51,108 bases of DNA from Methylobacterium sp. W2 (GTDB lineage Bacteria > Pseudomonadota > Alphaproteobacteria > Rhizobiales > Beijerinckiaceae): assembly GCF_020662345.1 (NCBI RefSeq), contig NZ_VMOA01000040.1, positions 1 to 51,108 on the forward strand, written 5' to 3'. The notes below the pieces were generated by a model. It was not told the origin of the DNA and did no database searches. It saw only the letters and a list, made by a program, of their open reading frames with translations. Made by a program: the position numbers and the translations under genes. Shown one piece after another: positions 34,157 through 42,694 of this stretch (position 1 is its first letter; each line of letters begins with the position of its first letter).

Positions 34157-35677
34157 CTCAGCGATGTGCCGACCTCCTCGTCCCGGCCGGCCAGTCGCCC
34201 CCATGCGGTGGTGATCGGCAGTGGCTTCGGGGGGCTGGCCGCCGCGATCCGGCTCGGGGCGCGGGGCTACCGGGTCACGGTGCTGGAGCGGCTCGACCAG
34301 CCCGGCGGGCGGGCGCGGGTGCATCGGCAGGATGGCTTCACCTTCGATGCCGGGCCGACCATCGTCACCGCGCCGTTCCTGTTCGAGGAACTCTGGACCC
34401 TGTGCGGGCGGCGCATGGAGGACGACGTCGTGCTCGCGCCGATGCTGCCGTTCTACCGCATCCGCTTCGAGGACGGCGCGACCTTCGATTACAGCGGCGA
34501 TCTCGCCGCCATGCGCGACGAGGTGGCGCGGTTCTCGCCCGGGGATGTCGCCGGCTACGAGCGCTTCATGGAGCGCTCGCGGGCGATCTGCGAGGTCGGG
34601 TTCGAGCGGCTCGGCCACGTGCCCTTCGGCTCGGTGGCCGACATGCTGCGGATCATGCCCGATCTGGTGCGTCTCGGCGGGCATCGCAGCGTCTACGACG
34701 TGGTGGCGAGCCATATCCGCGACGAGCGCCTGCGGACGATCTTCAGCTTCCATCCGCTCCTCATCGGCGGCAGCCCGTTCCGGGCGAGCGCGATCTACTG
34801 CCTCATCGCCCATCTCGAACGGCGCTGGGGCGTGCATTTCGCGCTCGGCGGCACCGGCCGCCTGGTGGACGGGCTCGCCGGGCTGATCCGGGGGCAGGGC
34901 GGGTCGCTCCGCTGCGGCGCGGAGGTCTCGCGCATCCTCGTGGAGGACGGGGCCGCCACCGGCGTCGCCCTCGCCTCGGGCGAGCGCATCGCCGCCGACA
35001 TCGTCGTCTCCAACGCCGATTCCGCCTTCACCCACCGCACCCTCCTGCCCGACGGGGTGCGGCGGCGCTGGACCGACCGCCGCCTCGACCGGTCGCATTC
35101 CTCCATGGGCCTGTTCGTCTGGTATTTCGGCACGAACCGGACCTTTCCGGACATCGCCCACCACACCATCCTGATGGGGCCGCGCTATCGCGGGCTCATC
35201 GACGACATCTTCCGGCGCAAGGTGCTGTCGAAGGATTTCAGCCTCTACCTGCATCGCCCCACCGCCACCGATCCGCTGCTGGCGCCGCCGGGCTGCGATG
35301 CGTTCTACGTGCTCTCCCCGGTGCCCAACCTCGCCGGCGGCCAGGATTGGACGGCGGAGGCGGAGCCCTATCGCCGCGCCATCGCGCAGCATCTCGAGGC
35401 CACCGTGATGCCGGGCCTGTCGGAGAGCATCGTCACCTCGAAGGTGACGCATCCGGGGGATTTCGCGGCCGATTTCCTGAGCTTTCGCGGCTCGGGCTTC
35501 GGCCTCGAACCGGTGCTGACGCAATCGGCCTGGTTCCGGCCGCACAACGCCTCCGAGGACGTGGCGCGGCTCTTCCTCGTGGGGGCCGGCACCCATCCCG
35601 GCGCCGGCCTGCCCGGCGTCCTCTCCTCCGCCCGAATTCTCGATACCGTGGTGCCGGATGCGCGCGTCTTCGCTTGA
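34148..35677 (+). CDS. crtI: Phytoene desaturase CrtI
   Basis: 509 aa FAD enzyme. The N-terminal dinucleotide-binding motif is HAVVIGSGFGGLAAAIRLGA followed by VTVLERLDQPGGRA; the C-terminal FAD contact is FLVGAGTHPGAGLPGVLSSA. It introduces double bonds into phytoene to give neurosporene or lycopene. The ATG lies inside a PpsR palindrome and has no clear ribosome site, so the true start could be the GTG at 34166 or the mRNA could be leaderless. Its 3' end overlaps crtB by 20 bases. Confidence 0.95.
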   Translation: MLTLSDVPTSSSRPASRPHAVVIGSGFGGLAAAIRLGARGYRVTVLERLDQPGGRARVHRQDGFTFDAGPTIVTAPFLFEELWTLCGRRMEDDVVLAPMLPFYRIRFEDGATFDYSGDLAAMRDEVARFSPGDVAGYERFMERSRAICEVGFERLGHVPFGSVADMLRIMPDLVRLGGHRSVYDVVASHIRDERLRTIFSFHPLLIGGSPFRASAIYCLIAHLERRWGVHFALGGTGRLVDGLAGLIRGQGGSLRCGAEVSRILVEDGAATGVALASGERIAADIVVSNADSAFTHRTLLPDGVRRRWTDRRLDRSHSSMGLFVWYFGTNRTFPDIAHHTILMGPRYRGLIDDIFRRKVLSKDFSLYLHRPTATDPLLAPPGCDAFYVLSPVPNLAGGQDWTAEAEPYRRAIAQHLEATVMPGLSESIVTSKVTHPGDFAADFLSFRGSGFGLEPVLTQSAWFRPHNASEDVARLFLVGAGTHPGAGLPGVLSSARILDTVVPDARVFA

Positions 35678-36761
35678 ACTTTCTCGGTTGGAACTTGCCC
35701 GGCCGCCCCTCTGGGCGATCCCCCATGCGGATGCGGCCGACCACGCCGCCTGCCGGGCGGCGATCCGCACCGGGTCGCGCAGCTTCTTTGCCGCCTCCGC
35801 CCTGCTGCCGCCCTCCATCCGCCGGCCGGCCTACGGGCTCTACGCCTTCTGCCGCCTCTCCGACGACGCGGTGGACGACGTCGCCGAGAGCGGGCGCCGG
35901 CCCGCCGTGGCGCGGCTGCGGCTGCGCCTCGCCCGCGCCTATGACGGACAGCCCTGCGACGCCCCAGCGGACCGGGCGCTCGCCGACATCGTCGCCGATC
36001 ACGCCATCCCCCAGGCGCTGCCCGCGGCTTTGATCGAGGGCCTCGCCTGGGACGCGGCCGGGCAGCGCTACGAGACGCTTGCCGACCTCACCGCCTACGC
36101 GGCGCGGGTCGCCGCCTCGGTGGGGGCGATGATGACCCTGGTCATGGGCGTGCGCGATCCCGACGTGCTCGCCCGCGCCTGCGACCTCGGCATCGCCATG
36201 CAGTTCACCAACATCGCCCGCGATGTCGGCGAGGATGCGCGGGCCGGTCGGCTCTACCTGCCGCGCGCCTGGCTGAGGGAGGCCGGGATCGACCCGGACG
36301 GGTTCCTGCGCGCGCCCACCTTCACCCCCGCCCTCGGCGGCGTCGTGGCGCGCCTGCTGGCGGCGGCGGACCTCCTCTATGCGCGCTCGGAATCCGGCAT
36401 CGCCGGACTGCCCCCCGCCTGCCGCCCGGCGATCCGCGCGGCGCGGCTGATCTATGCCGAGATCGGCCGCGCGGTGGAGCGGGCCGGCTACGATTCGGTC
36501 TCGCGCCGCGCCCGCGTGGACGGGCGCCGGAAGCTCGCGCTCCTCGCCCGCGCGCTGGTCTCGACGGACAACACGGCGGCCCTGCGCGAAAAACCCCTGC
36601 CGGAGATCCTGTTCCTGATCGAGGCGGTGGCCGCCCGGCCGTCGAGGGCCCCCCGGACCCCGCCCTGGTGGAACGTGCCGGCGCAGGTGGCGCAGGTGCT
36701 CGACCTGGTGGAGACCCTGCGCGAGCGCGAAGCGCTCGGCCGCGCGCCGGCCCCCTCGTGA
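35658..36761 (+). CDS. crtB: Phytoene synthase CrtB
   Basis: 367 aa squalene/phytoene synthase. The two aspartate-rich substrate motifs are present: RLSDDAVDDVAE (around residue 70) and NIARDVGEDARAGRLYLPR (around 185). It condenses two geranylgeranyl diphosphates into phytoene. The gene overlaps crtI by 20 bases and a 50-aa ORF by four bases (GTGA). The C-terminal part after the conserved fold (REKPLPEILFLIEAVAARPS on) is proline-rich. Confidence 0.95.
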   Translation: MRASSLELSRLELARPPLWAIPHADAADHAACRAAIRTGSRSFFAASALLPPSIRRPAYGLYAFCRLSDDAVDDVAESGRRPAVARLRLRLARAYDGQPCDAPADRALADIVADHAIPQALPAALIEGLAWDAAGQRYETLADLTAYAARVAASVGAMMTLVMGVRDPDVLARACDLGIAMQFTNIARDVGEDARAGRLYLPRAWLREAGIDPDGFLRAPTFTPALGGVVARLLAAADLLYARSESGIAGLPPACRPAIRAARLIYAEIGRAVERAGYDSVSRRARVDGRRKLALLARALVSTDNTAALREKPLPEILFLIEAVAARPSRAPRTPPWWNVPAQVAQVLDLVETLREREALGRAPAPS

Positions 36762-36910
36762 GCGACCGGCTCTTTGCCGCCTTCGACATCGGCCTCGTCT
36801 TCGCCCTGGCGCTGGGGCTCGCCCTCTGGCAGCTGATCGTCGTCCGGCGCAGCATCGCTAAGGACCGGAACGATGCCGCCCGCCGCCCGCCGGACGATCC
36901 CACCGGGTGA
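36758..36910 (+). CDS. Small single-span membrane protein coupled to crtB
   Basis: 50 aa beginning with GTG that overlaps the crtB stop as GTGA. One strong membrane helix (about residues 10-31, FDIGLVFALALGLALWQLIV) is followed by a basic and polar tail (RRSIAKDRNDAARRPP). The tight overlap and the charge pattern (positive after the helix) suggest a real peptide. It could anchor or regulate carotenoid enzymes at the membrane; this is speculation from position only. Confidence 0.6.
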   Translation: MSDRLFAAFDIGLVFALALGLALWQLIVVRRSIAKDRNDAARRPPDDPTG

Positions 36911-37060
36911 AGGCCGTCCCTCTACCCAAAAGAGTTCGACATGAGACGCGACAGGCTCCCTCTCCTGGAAGGAGAGGGTGGGGGTGAGGTGTGTGGACTC
37001 TCCGAAGAAGTCGCACACCTCACCCTGTCCCTCTCCTTGCAGGAGAGGGGACCCGCGCTT
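36911..37060. repeat. Palindromic repeat, family A, intergenic copy downstream of crtB
   Basis: Same nested plan as the bchB copy: CCCTCTCCT/AGGAGAGGG (36958-36966, 36970-36978), GGGTGAGGTGTG/CACACCTCACCC (36982-36993, 37014-37025), CCCTCTCCT/AGGAGAGGG (37029-37037, 37041-37049). In reverse orientation its flank reads GTCGCGTCTCATGTCGAACT, matching the crtF copy flank. It separates the crt genes from the convergent qorB-like gene and may also help end transcription. Confidence 0.85.
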
Positions 37061-37111
37061 GCCCGAGACTGCGCGGATCATCCGCAGCTGCTCTGACCCG
37101 ATACGCCAGCC

Positions 37112-37990
37112 TCACCCGAGCGCGGCGGCGATGCTGGCCGAGAGCGGCGTCGTCGGGCGGCCGATGAGCGTCGAGAGCTGGCGGCCCTCGTCGAACAGGG
37201 CGCCGTGCGCGGCGTCCACGTCCCATGCGGCGAGCCCCTCGGAGAGGGCCTCCGGCAGGCCGAATCCCTTGAGCAGGGCCGCGTACTCCGCCTGCGGCAG
37301 GTCCCTGTAGGGGATATCCCGGCCGGTCTGCCGGGAGAGTTCGGCGGCGAAGTCGGCGAGAGTGTAGGCCTCGTCGCCCGCCAGTTCGTAGGTCCGCCCC
37401 TCATGGCCGTCGCCGGAGAGCACGAGGGCGGCGGCGGCGGCGTAATCGGCCCGCGCGGCCAAGGCGATCCGGCCCGCCCCGGCGCTGCCGAGGAACGCGC
37501 CGCCGGCCAGGGCGCCGGGAATCGAGGCGGTGTAGTTCTCGGTGTACCAGCCGTTCCTCAGGATCGTCGCCGGCAGGTTTGAGCCCGCGATGGCCGCCTC
37601 GGTGGCGCGGTGCTCCTCGGCGAGGCTGATCGGCGAGGTGTCGGCATGCAGGAGGCTGGTATAGACGAGCCGCCCCACCCCGGCCGCTGTCGCCGCCGCG
37701 ATGACGTTCCGGTGCTGGGCAACGCGCTGGCCGACTTCGCTCGAGGAGATCAGCAGCAGGCGGTCGATGCCCCGGAAGGCCTCGGCCAGGGTCTCGGGCC
37801 GCGCGTAATCGGCCACCCGCATTGCGACGCCCCGGTCTCGAAGGCTCTCGGCGGCCTCGCTCTCCAGGGATCGCACACCGGCGACGACGGCGCCGGCCGG
37901 CACCCGTTCCAGCAAAGCCGCGATGACGAGGCGCCCCAAGTGACCGGAGGCCCCGGTGACGAAGATCGTCGGATGAGCAGAATCGGACAT
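37112..37990 (-). CDS. NmrA-like SDR, probable NAD(P)H:quinone oxidoreductase (QorB/YtfG type)
   Basis: 292 aa. The Rossmann motif TIFVTGASGHLGRLVIAALL opens the protein, with LLLISSSEVGQRVAQHRNVI and the substrate-side segment LRNGWYTENYTASIPG typical of atypical SDRs of the NmrA/QorB group. These reduce quinones or sense NAD(P). It is divergent from an HxlR-type regulator, as in the E. coli qorB-ytfH pair, so that regulator probably controls it. It has no known role in photosynthesis. Confidence 0.85.
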   Translation of the reverse strand: MSDSAHPTIFVTGASGHLGRLVIAALLERVPAGAVVAGVRSLESEAAESLRDRGVAMRVADYARPETLAEAFRGIDRLLLISSSEVGQRVAQHRNVIAAATAAGVGRLVYTSLLHADTSPISLAEEHRATEAAIAGSNLPATILRNGWYTENYTASIPGALAGGAFLGSAGAGRIALAARADYAAAAALVLSGDGHEGRTYELAGDEAYTLADFAAELSRQTGRDIPYRDLPQAEYAALLKGFGLPEALSEGLAAWDVDAAHGALFDEGRQLSTLIGRPTTPLSASIAAALG

Positions 37991-37997
37991 GGCGGGC

Positions 37998-38030
37998 TTC
38001 CCTGTGGTTCAGTTTCGATACAAGGGAACT
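37998..38030. promoter_or_regulatory. Candidate HxlR operator in the divergent intergenic region
   Basis: The 76-base gap holds two overlapping inverted repeats: TTCCCT (37998-38003)/AGGGAA (38023-38028) and AGTT (38011-38014)/AACT (38027-38030). Either could be the binding site of the HxlR protein. Motif evidence only. Confidence 0.3.
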
Positions 38031-38066
38031 AAGTGAGACCGCATCGGCTGTGAAGGAGGCAGGATT

Positions 38067-38507
38067 TTGGGACAAGGTGACGCCGAGGGAACCGCCCCCG
38101 CACCGGCTCAGGCCGAATTGGCGCGGACCTTCGCGGGCTGGCAAACCCAGTCGTTCGAGGCCGGCCGCTGTCCCGTCCGCAACGTGCTGGACCGGACCGG
38201 CGACAAATGGTCGATCCTGATCCTCACCGCGCTCGCCGGCGGCCCGCACCGGTTCAGCGCGATCCTCCGCCTGATCCCCGACCTCTCGAAACGCATGCTG
38301 ACCCAGACCCTGCGCGACCTCGAACGCGACGGCTACATCGCCCGCACGGTCTACCCGACCAAGCCGCCCAGCGTGGAGTATCGCCTGACGGAGCTCGGCG
38401 GCACGCTGATGGAACCCCTGGCGGTGCTCATCCGCTGGGCGGAGCGGAGCCATGCGGAGATCGAGGCGGCGCGGGTGCGGTTCGATGGGGGAGGGGTGAG
38501 CCGGTAG
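38067..38507 (+). CDS. HxlR-family transcriptional regulator
   Basis: 146 aa with TTG start; GGAGG lies ten bases upstream, which decides it. The HxlR fold is clear: GRCPVRNVLDRTGDKWSILI, then LSKRMLTQTLRDLERDGYIA (winged helix) and VEYRLTELGGTLMEPL. The cysteine before the helix-turn-helix is the position used for redox or electrophile sensing in QorR/HypR-type members. It is divergent from the qorB-like gene, which it probably regulates. Confidence 0.87.
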   Translation: MGQGDAEGTAPAPAQAELARTFAGWQTQSFEAGRCPVRNVLDRTGDKWSILILTALAGGPHRFSAILRLIPDLSKRMLTQTLRDLERDGYIARTVYPTKPPSVEYRLTELGGTLMEPLAVLIRWAERSHAEIEAARVRFDGGGVSR

Positions 38508-38571
38508 AGGACATCTCAGACCCGAGATCCGACGCGAACGTCCGCGATGGGAAAAACCGAACGATCCGACG

Positions 38572-39195
38572 TTACCGGCGTGAAGGAATGACGGCCCTCT
38601 CTCGTTCGAGGGCGTCGAGAATGACGCGCAATCCGGCAAGAGCGGCTTCAGCGGCAGGCGGACTGAGCTGAGCGTTCACCGCCGCTCCGTCGAGGGCGAG
38701 GGTGGCTGCCCAGGCGGTTTCGGCGCGGGCGTCGGTCGCCGGCAGGAGCGCCGCGATGGCATCGCGCACCTCCTGCTTGTGCCGAGTCGCGATGCCGGTG
38801 ATTCCGGGCACGCTTTGTCCGGCCTCCGCGACGGTGTTGGCGAAGGCGCAGCCTCGAAAGTCGGCTGTGGCGAACCAAGCCCGCGCCGCGTCGAGCAGGG
38901 GTGCCAAGGGAGCGTTTTGACGCTCGTCTTCGCTCTGGTCCGCTCGTGCAGCGACCAAGGCCTCCCGGAACCATGCCGTCCAGGCCGCGTGCCGATGCTC
39001 CAGATAGGCGAGGACCAGGTCGTCCTTCGACGGGAAGTGCCGATAGAAGGTCACCTTCGTCACGCTCGCCTCGGCGATGATGCGGTCGACGCCAGTGCCG
39101 CGGACACCGTTTTGATAGAACAAGGCCTGTGCCTTGTTCAGGATTCGGTCGCGGGCGGAGGGGAGCGAAGACGAGGAAGGTCGTGGAATGCGCAT
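38572..39195 (-). CDS. TetR-family transcriptional regulator
   Basis: 207 aa from the ATG at 39195; a longer frame to 39234 would run over the putative operator and is less likely. The N-terminal helix-turn-helix is FYQNGVRGTGVDRIIAEASV then TKVTFYRHFPSKDDLVLAYL. The C-terminal ligand domain is alanine- and leucine-rich and not informative. Divergent from an EamA transporter, with a repeated motif between the genes, so it probably represses transporter and itself. Confidence 0.87.
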   Translation of the reverse strand: MRIPRPSSSSLPSARDRILNKAQALFYQNGVRGTGVDRIIAEASVTKVTFYRHFPSKDDLVLAYLEHRHAAWTAWFREALVAARADQSEDERQNAPLAPLLDAARAWFATADFRGCAFANTVAEAGQSVPGITGIATRHKQEVRDAIAALLPATDARAETAWAATLALDGAAVNAQLSPPAAEAALAGLRVILDALERERAVIPSRR

Positions 39196-39206
39196 GGTTG
39201 TTATCT

Positions 39207-39246
39207 TGTAGACAGGTCGTCCCACATCGACCAATGTAGACAGGTC
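39207..39246. promoter_or_regulatory. Candidate TetR operator: 12-bp direct repeat
   Basis: TGTAGACAGGTC occurs at 39207-39218 and again at 39235-39246, spaced 28 bases start to start. The second copy continues into ATTCTAC, giving an imperfect palindrome (GTAGA...TCTAC). The pair lies between the divergent tetR and eamA starts. Confidence 0.5.
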
Positions 39247-39266
39247 ATTCTACCAAGGTCGTTGTC

Positions 39267-40187
39267 ATGACAGCATCGCCAACCGGCCTCCTCGCCGAGC
39301 GCCCCGCTTCCGCATCGGCCCTGTCCACCATCGGTCTCTTTGCTTTCGTGGTCGTGGCTTGGAGCCTCAACTGGGTCGTCATGAAACTGGCCGTGCAGGA
39401 GGTCACGCCACTCTGGGCGGTCGCCATCCGTACCGCCCTGGCTGCATTGGTTCTGTTCCCGGCGTTGTTCGCGACCCGACAACTCGCCCTACCGCCGCGT
39501 GCCGACATACCGGTCGTCCTCGTGATCGCCCTCTTCCACATGGTCGCCTTTGCCGCCCTCATGACGGCAGGTTTAATCTTCGTTCCGGCCAGCCGCGCCA
39601 TCGTGCTGGGTTACACCACCCCCCTCTGGGTAGCGCCCGCCGCTTTCCTCTTCCTCGGTGAGCGCGTGTCCGCACGACAGGCCATCGGCATCGCGATCGG
39701 CATGGCCGGCCTGCTGCTGCTTTTCAGGCCGGGCAGCCTGGACGGGAGCAATAAGACCGCGCTCGTCGGCAATGGGTTGGTGATCCTGGCAGCCCTCTGC
39801 TGGTCGGTCAGCATCGTCTACACGCGCGCCCATTCCTGGACGGCAACGCCGCTCCAGCTCATGCCCTGGCAGTGCCTGCTTGCAACCATCGTCCTCCTGG
39901 TTCTGGCCCTCCTCGTGGAGGGGGCGCCGCCAATCCGAGTGGGCACACCCGCTTTGGTGGCGCTCGTCTACAATGGCGTGATCGGCACCGCGCTGGGCTT
40001 CTGGGCGATGACGGTGTTGAACCGCCGCGTACCGGCGACCACCGCCTCACTCGGCGTCCTCGCCACTCCCGTGCTGGGGATCGGTCTCTCGGCGGTGATC
40101 CTCGGTGAAGGGCTGGACCCGCTGCTCGTCCTCTCGGCGCTCACCATCCTTTTCGGGGTCGCTGTTGGCGTCAAAGGACGGGCGTGA
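39267..40187 (+). CDS. EamA/DMT-family transporter
   Basis: 306 aa with about ten membrane helices in two homologous halves. The EamA signatures are visible: WSLNWVVMKLAVQEVTPLWA in the first half, TTPLWVAPAAFLFLGERVS at its end, and GVLATPVLGIGLSAVILGEG in the second half. These proteins export amino acids, metabolites or drugs; the substrate is unknown. The divergent TetR gene suggests an inducible efflux function. GC content is somewhat lower than in the pigment genes, in line with separate acquisition. Confidence 0.87.
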   Translation: MTASPTGLLAERPASASALSTIGLFAFVVVAWSLNWVVMKLAVQEVTPLWAVAIRTALAALVLFPALFATRQLALPPRADIPVVLVIALFHMVAFAALMTAGLIFVPASRAIVLGYTTPLWVAPAAFLFLGERVSARQAIGIAIGMAGLLLLFRPGSLDGSNKTALVGNGLVILAALCWSVSIVYTRAHSWTATPLQLMPWQCLLATIVLLVLALLVEGAPPIRVGTPALVALVYNGVIGTALGFWAMTVLNRRVPATTASLGVLATPVLGIGLSAVILGEGLDPLLVLSALTILFGVAVGVKGRA

Positions 40188-40222
40188 GCGGACAGTTGCT
40201 AAGCTCGGTAATTGGACGCGAC

Positions 40223-40242
40223 CGATGGGTGTCAGGCCATCG
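40223..40242. terminator. Hairpin between convergent eamA and crtC, possible terminator
   Basis: CGATGG (40223-40228) and CCATCG (40237-40242) form a six-base stem with an eight-base loop in the 72-base convergent gap. There is no T tract on either side, so an intrinsic terminator is only a guess. Confidence 0.25.
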
Positions 40243-40259
40243 AAGTGCACCGCCCCCCA

Positions 40260-41159
40260 TCACCCCACCCGCCGCGGCATCCGGAACGGCAGCATGAACT
40301 GCACCAGCGGGTTGGCGAAGCGGGTGAGGGACAGGCTCTCGTGCACCGGGCGCACGGGCTCGCCGTCGAGGGTCGAGGCGAGGAGCGAGCGGGCATAGAA
40401 CGGCGTGTCCTCGAAGGTGCGGACGACGCTGGAGGCTCCGTCGTCGCTGCGGGTGGCGCGGGGCATGCGCCAGAACCGCGTCGGCGGCAAAGCGGCGGGG
40501 AGCGGCGGGCGGAGGTCGCGGCGGGTGCCGTCGGCGGCAAAGCGCAGGGACAGGTTCTGGAGGCTGCCGTCGCGGCGGCGCACGTCGTAGAGGATCGCCG
40601 ATCCGTGCTTGAGGTCGGCCCGGCACCAGGTCCAGTCGCTAAAGCTCCGGCCGAGGGCGGTGTCGCCGTGGTTGGTGTCGAAATAGGCGGTGCCGCGCCA
40701 GGACAGGCTCGGGGCGTCGAGGGTCACCTCCACGGGGGAGGAGGGCGCCATCGGCCACCAGCGGTGCTGGCTTGTCGCGTCGAGGGTGAAGGTCTCGCGC
40801 GTGAAGCCGTTGGGGCGCAGGCGGATCGTGCCGCGCACCCGCGAGGGGATCGGCGCCGTCACCTCGTCGAGGGTGATGGTGAGGGTGGTGCCGTCCCAGG
40901 CGAGGCCGCTCGGTCCGATCCGGATCTGCGACGCGTCCCGCCTGAGGGAGTCCCGGCCGCGCTCGGTCATGCAGAAGCGGTTGGCGCGCTCGCCGTAGAG
41001 CACGACGTTCATGGCGCAGTGGTTGAACGGGTCGCGGCTGAGGTCCAGGGCGTAATAGGGCGAGAACACGCTGCCGATGAAGGCGATGATGGTGAGCCCC
41101 TGGCGTCCGTCCTCGCTCAGGGCGTCGACATACCACCAGACGTAACCGTCTTTTCCCAC
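40260..41159 (-). CDS. crtC: Carotenoid 1,2-hydratase CrtC (hydroxyneurosporene synthase)
   Basis: 299 aa if the GTG at 41159 is used; the family segment YVWWYVDALSEDGRQGLTII follows immediately and then FIGSVFSPYYALDLSRDPFN. No other ATG, GTG or TTG lies in frame for a long way upstream, although the related residues GPRFDTP just before the GTG suggest the real start may be a few codons earlier and non-standard. CrtC adds water across the terminal double bond of neurosporene or lycopene. It overlaps crtD by 43 bases, which suggests translational coupling. Confidence 0.88.
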   Translation of the reverse strand: MGKDGYVWWYVDALSEDGRQGLTIIAFIGSVFSPYYALDLSRDPFNHCAMNVVLYGERANRFCMTERGRDSLRRDASQIRIGPSGLAWDGTTLTITLDEVTAPIPSRVRGTIRLRPNGFTRETFTLDATSQHRWWPMAPSSPVEVTLDAPSLSWRGTAYFDTNHGDTALGRSFSDWTWCRADLKHGSAILYDVRRRDGSLQNLSLRFAADGTRRDLRPPLPAALPPTRFWRMPRATRSDDGASSVVRTFEDTPFYARSLLASTLDGEPVRPVHESLSLTRFANPLVQFMLPFRMPRRVG

Positions 41160-42667
41160 CGGCGTGTCGAAGCGCGGCCCTTCGCGGCGAGATCGGCCAG
41201 CAGGCTGTCCGCCGCGATCCGCCCCGATTGCGCCGCCATCGGCACCCCCGGCCCCGGATGGACGCTGCCCCCCGCCAGATAGAGCCCCGGCAGCGCCGTC
41301 CTGGCGCCCGGCCGCTTGAACGAGGCCATCCAGCCGTGCGAGGCCCGGCCGTAGAGGGCGCCCCCCGTCGCCGGAAACAGCCGCTCGAACCCCGCCGGAT
41401 CGGTGGTCACCGTGCCCAGCGTCGCCTCGATCGTCAGCCCGCATTCCGTCAGCTTGCGACGCAGGTTGGTCTCGCATGTGGCGATCTCCGTGGGGGCGAG
41501 GGGGCGTTCGAGGCCGAGGGCCGGGGCGTTGACGAGGCAGAGCAGGCGCTCCGGCGCAGCGAGGTCCGAATCGTCGTCGGCGCGGTCCTGCGCGCAGACA
41601 TAGACCGTGGGGTCGTCCGGCAGCCGGCCGGCGCGGAGCGCGGCGAATTCGTTCCCGTAATCGCGAGAGAAGAACACGTTGTGCCGCACCAGTGGGAAGC
41701 CCGAGGTGCGGGCTCTGGCGCAGAGCGTCACCGCCGAGAGGGAGCTGGCATTCGGCGGCACCGCCTCCACGGCCCGCGCCGCGCGCGATCCGAACAGGCC
41801 TGCGCCCAAAGCCGCCGCATCGGCATTGGCCACCACGAGATCGGCCGCGATCCGCTCGCCATCGGCGAGGTCGACGCCGACGATGCCGCGTCCGGTCTCC
41901 ACCGCGAGGGCGGCCACCTGCGCCCCGTAACGGATGCGGGCGCCGTTCTCCTGCGCCAGCTCGGCGATGATGGCGGCGAGGCGGCTGAGACCGCCCTCCA
42001 CGTGCCAGACACCCTGGCTCTCCACATGCGCCACCAGCATCAGCGTCGCCGGGGCCTCGAAGGGCGAGGAGCCGCAATAGGTGGCGTAGCGCCCGAACAG
42101 CTGGCGCAGGCGGGGATCGTGAAAGTACTCGCCGAGCGCCCCCCACAGGGTGGTGAAGGGCTGGATGCGCAGCAGCCCGCCGAGGCCCGACAGGCCGACG
42201 CGGCGGCCGAGATCGATGGGGCTCGGCCGCTCGCCCCGGATGAACGGCCCTTCCAGGGTGCCGTAGACCTCCGCCGCGCGGGCGCGGAAGCGGCGATAGC
42301 CGTCCTCCTCGCGGGGCCCGGCAAAGGCGCGGATCGCCGCCGCCGAGGCCTCGGGATCGGCGAACAGGTCGAGGCGCTGGTCCGCCCCCCAGGCATGGCG
42401 GGCGAGGATGGAGGCCGGCTTCAGCGCCACGCGGTCCGACAGGTCGGCACCGCATTCCGAAAAGATCTCCTCGAAGACCCAGCGCATGGTGAAGACGGTG
42501 GGGCCGGCCTCCACCCGCGCCCCGTCCGCCGGAACGCTGCGCATCTTGCCGCCGGGCGTCGAGGCCCGCTCGAGCACGGTGACGTCGAGCCCCGCATGGG
42601 CGAGGCGCAGGGCCGCCACCAGCCCGCCGATCCCCGCCCCGATCACCGCAATCCGCTGCGCCGCCAC
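41117..42667 (-). CDS. crtD: Carotenoid 3,4-desaturase CrtD (methoxyneurosporene dehydrogenase)
   Basis: 516 aa from the GTG at 42667, with AGGTG just upstream. FAD motif RIAVIGAGIGGLVAALRLAH then VTVLERASTPGGKMRSV; the C-terminal contact is LYLAGGSVHPGPGVPMAAQS. It is a CrtI-type enzyme adding the 3,4 double bond to hydroxylated carotenoids. A longer frame to an ATG at 42739 would run through the PpsR palindrome at 42695-42712 and is rejected for that reason. Divergent from crtE. Confidence 0.93.
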   Translation of the reverse strand: MAAQRIAVIGAGIGGLVAALRLAHAGLDVTVLERASTPGGKMRSVPADGARVEAGPTVFTMRWVFEEIFSECGADLSDRVALKPASILARHAWGADQRLDLFADPEASAAAIRAFAGPREEDGYRRFRARAAEVYGTLEGPFIRGERPSPIDLGRRVGLSGLGGLLRIQPFTTLWGALGEYFHDPRLRQLFGRYATYCGSSPFEAPATLMLVAHVESQGVWHVEGGLSRLAAIIAELAQENGARIRYGAQVAALAVETGRGIVGVDLADGERIAADLVVANADAAALGAGLFGSRAARAVEAVPPNASSLSAVTLCARARTSGFPLVRHNVFFSRDYGNEFAALRAGRLPDDPTVYVCAQDRADDDSDLAAPERLLCLVNAPALGLERPLAPTEIATCETNLRRKLTECGLTIEATLGTVTTDPAGFERLFPATGGALYGRASHGWMASFKRPGARTALPGLYLAGGSVHPGPGVPMAAQSGRIAADSLLADLAAKGRASTRRWEKTVTSGGMSTP

Positions 42668-42694
42668 TGTGTCACCTGTTTCTGCCTTGACGAG

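Noticed and set aside
40260..42455. A single 731-codon fusion of crtD-like and crtC sequence
   Set aside because: The upstream part is an out-of-frame reading of crtD; only the last 300 codons show CrtC features.
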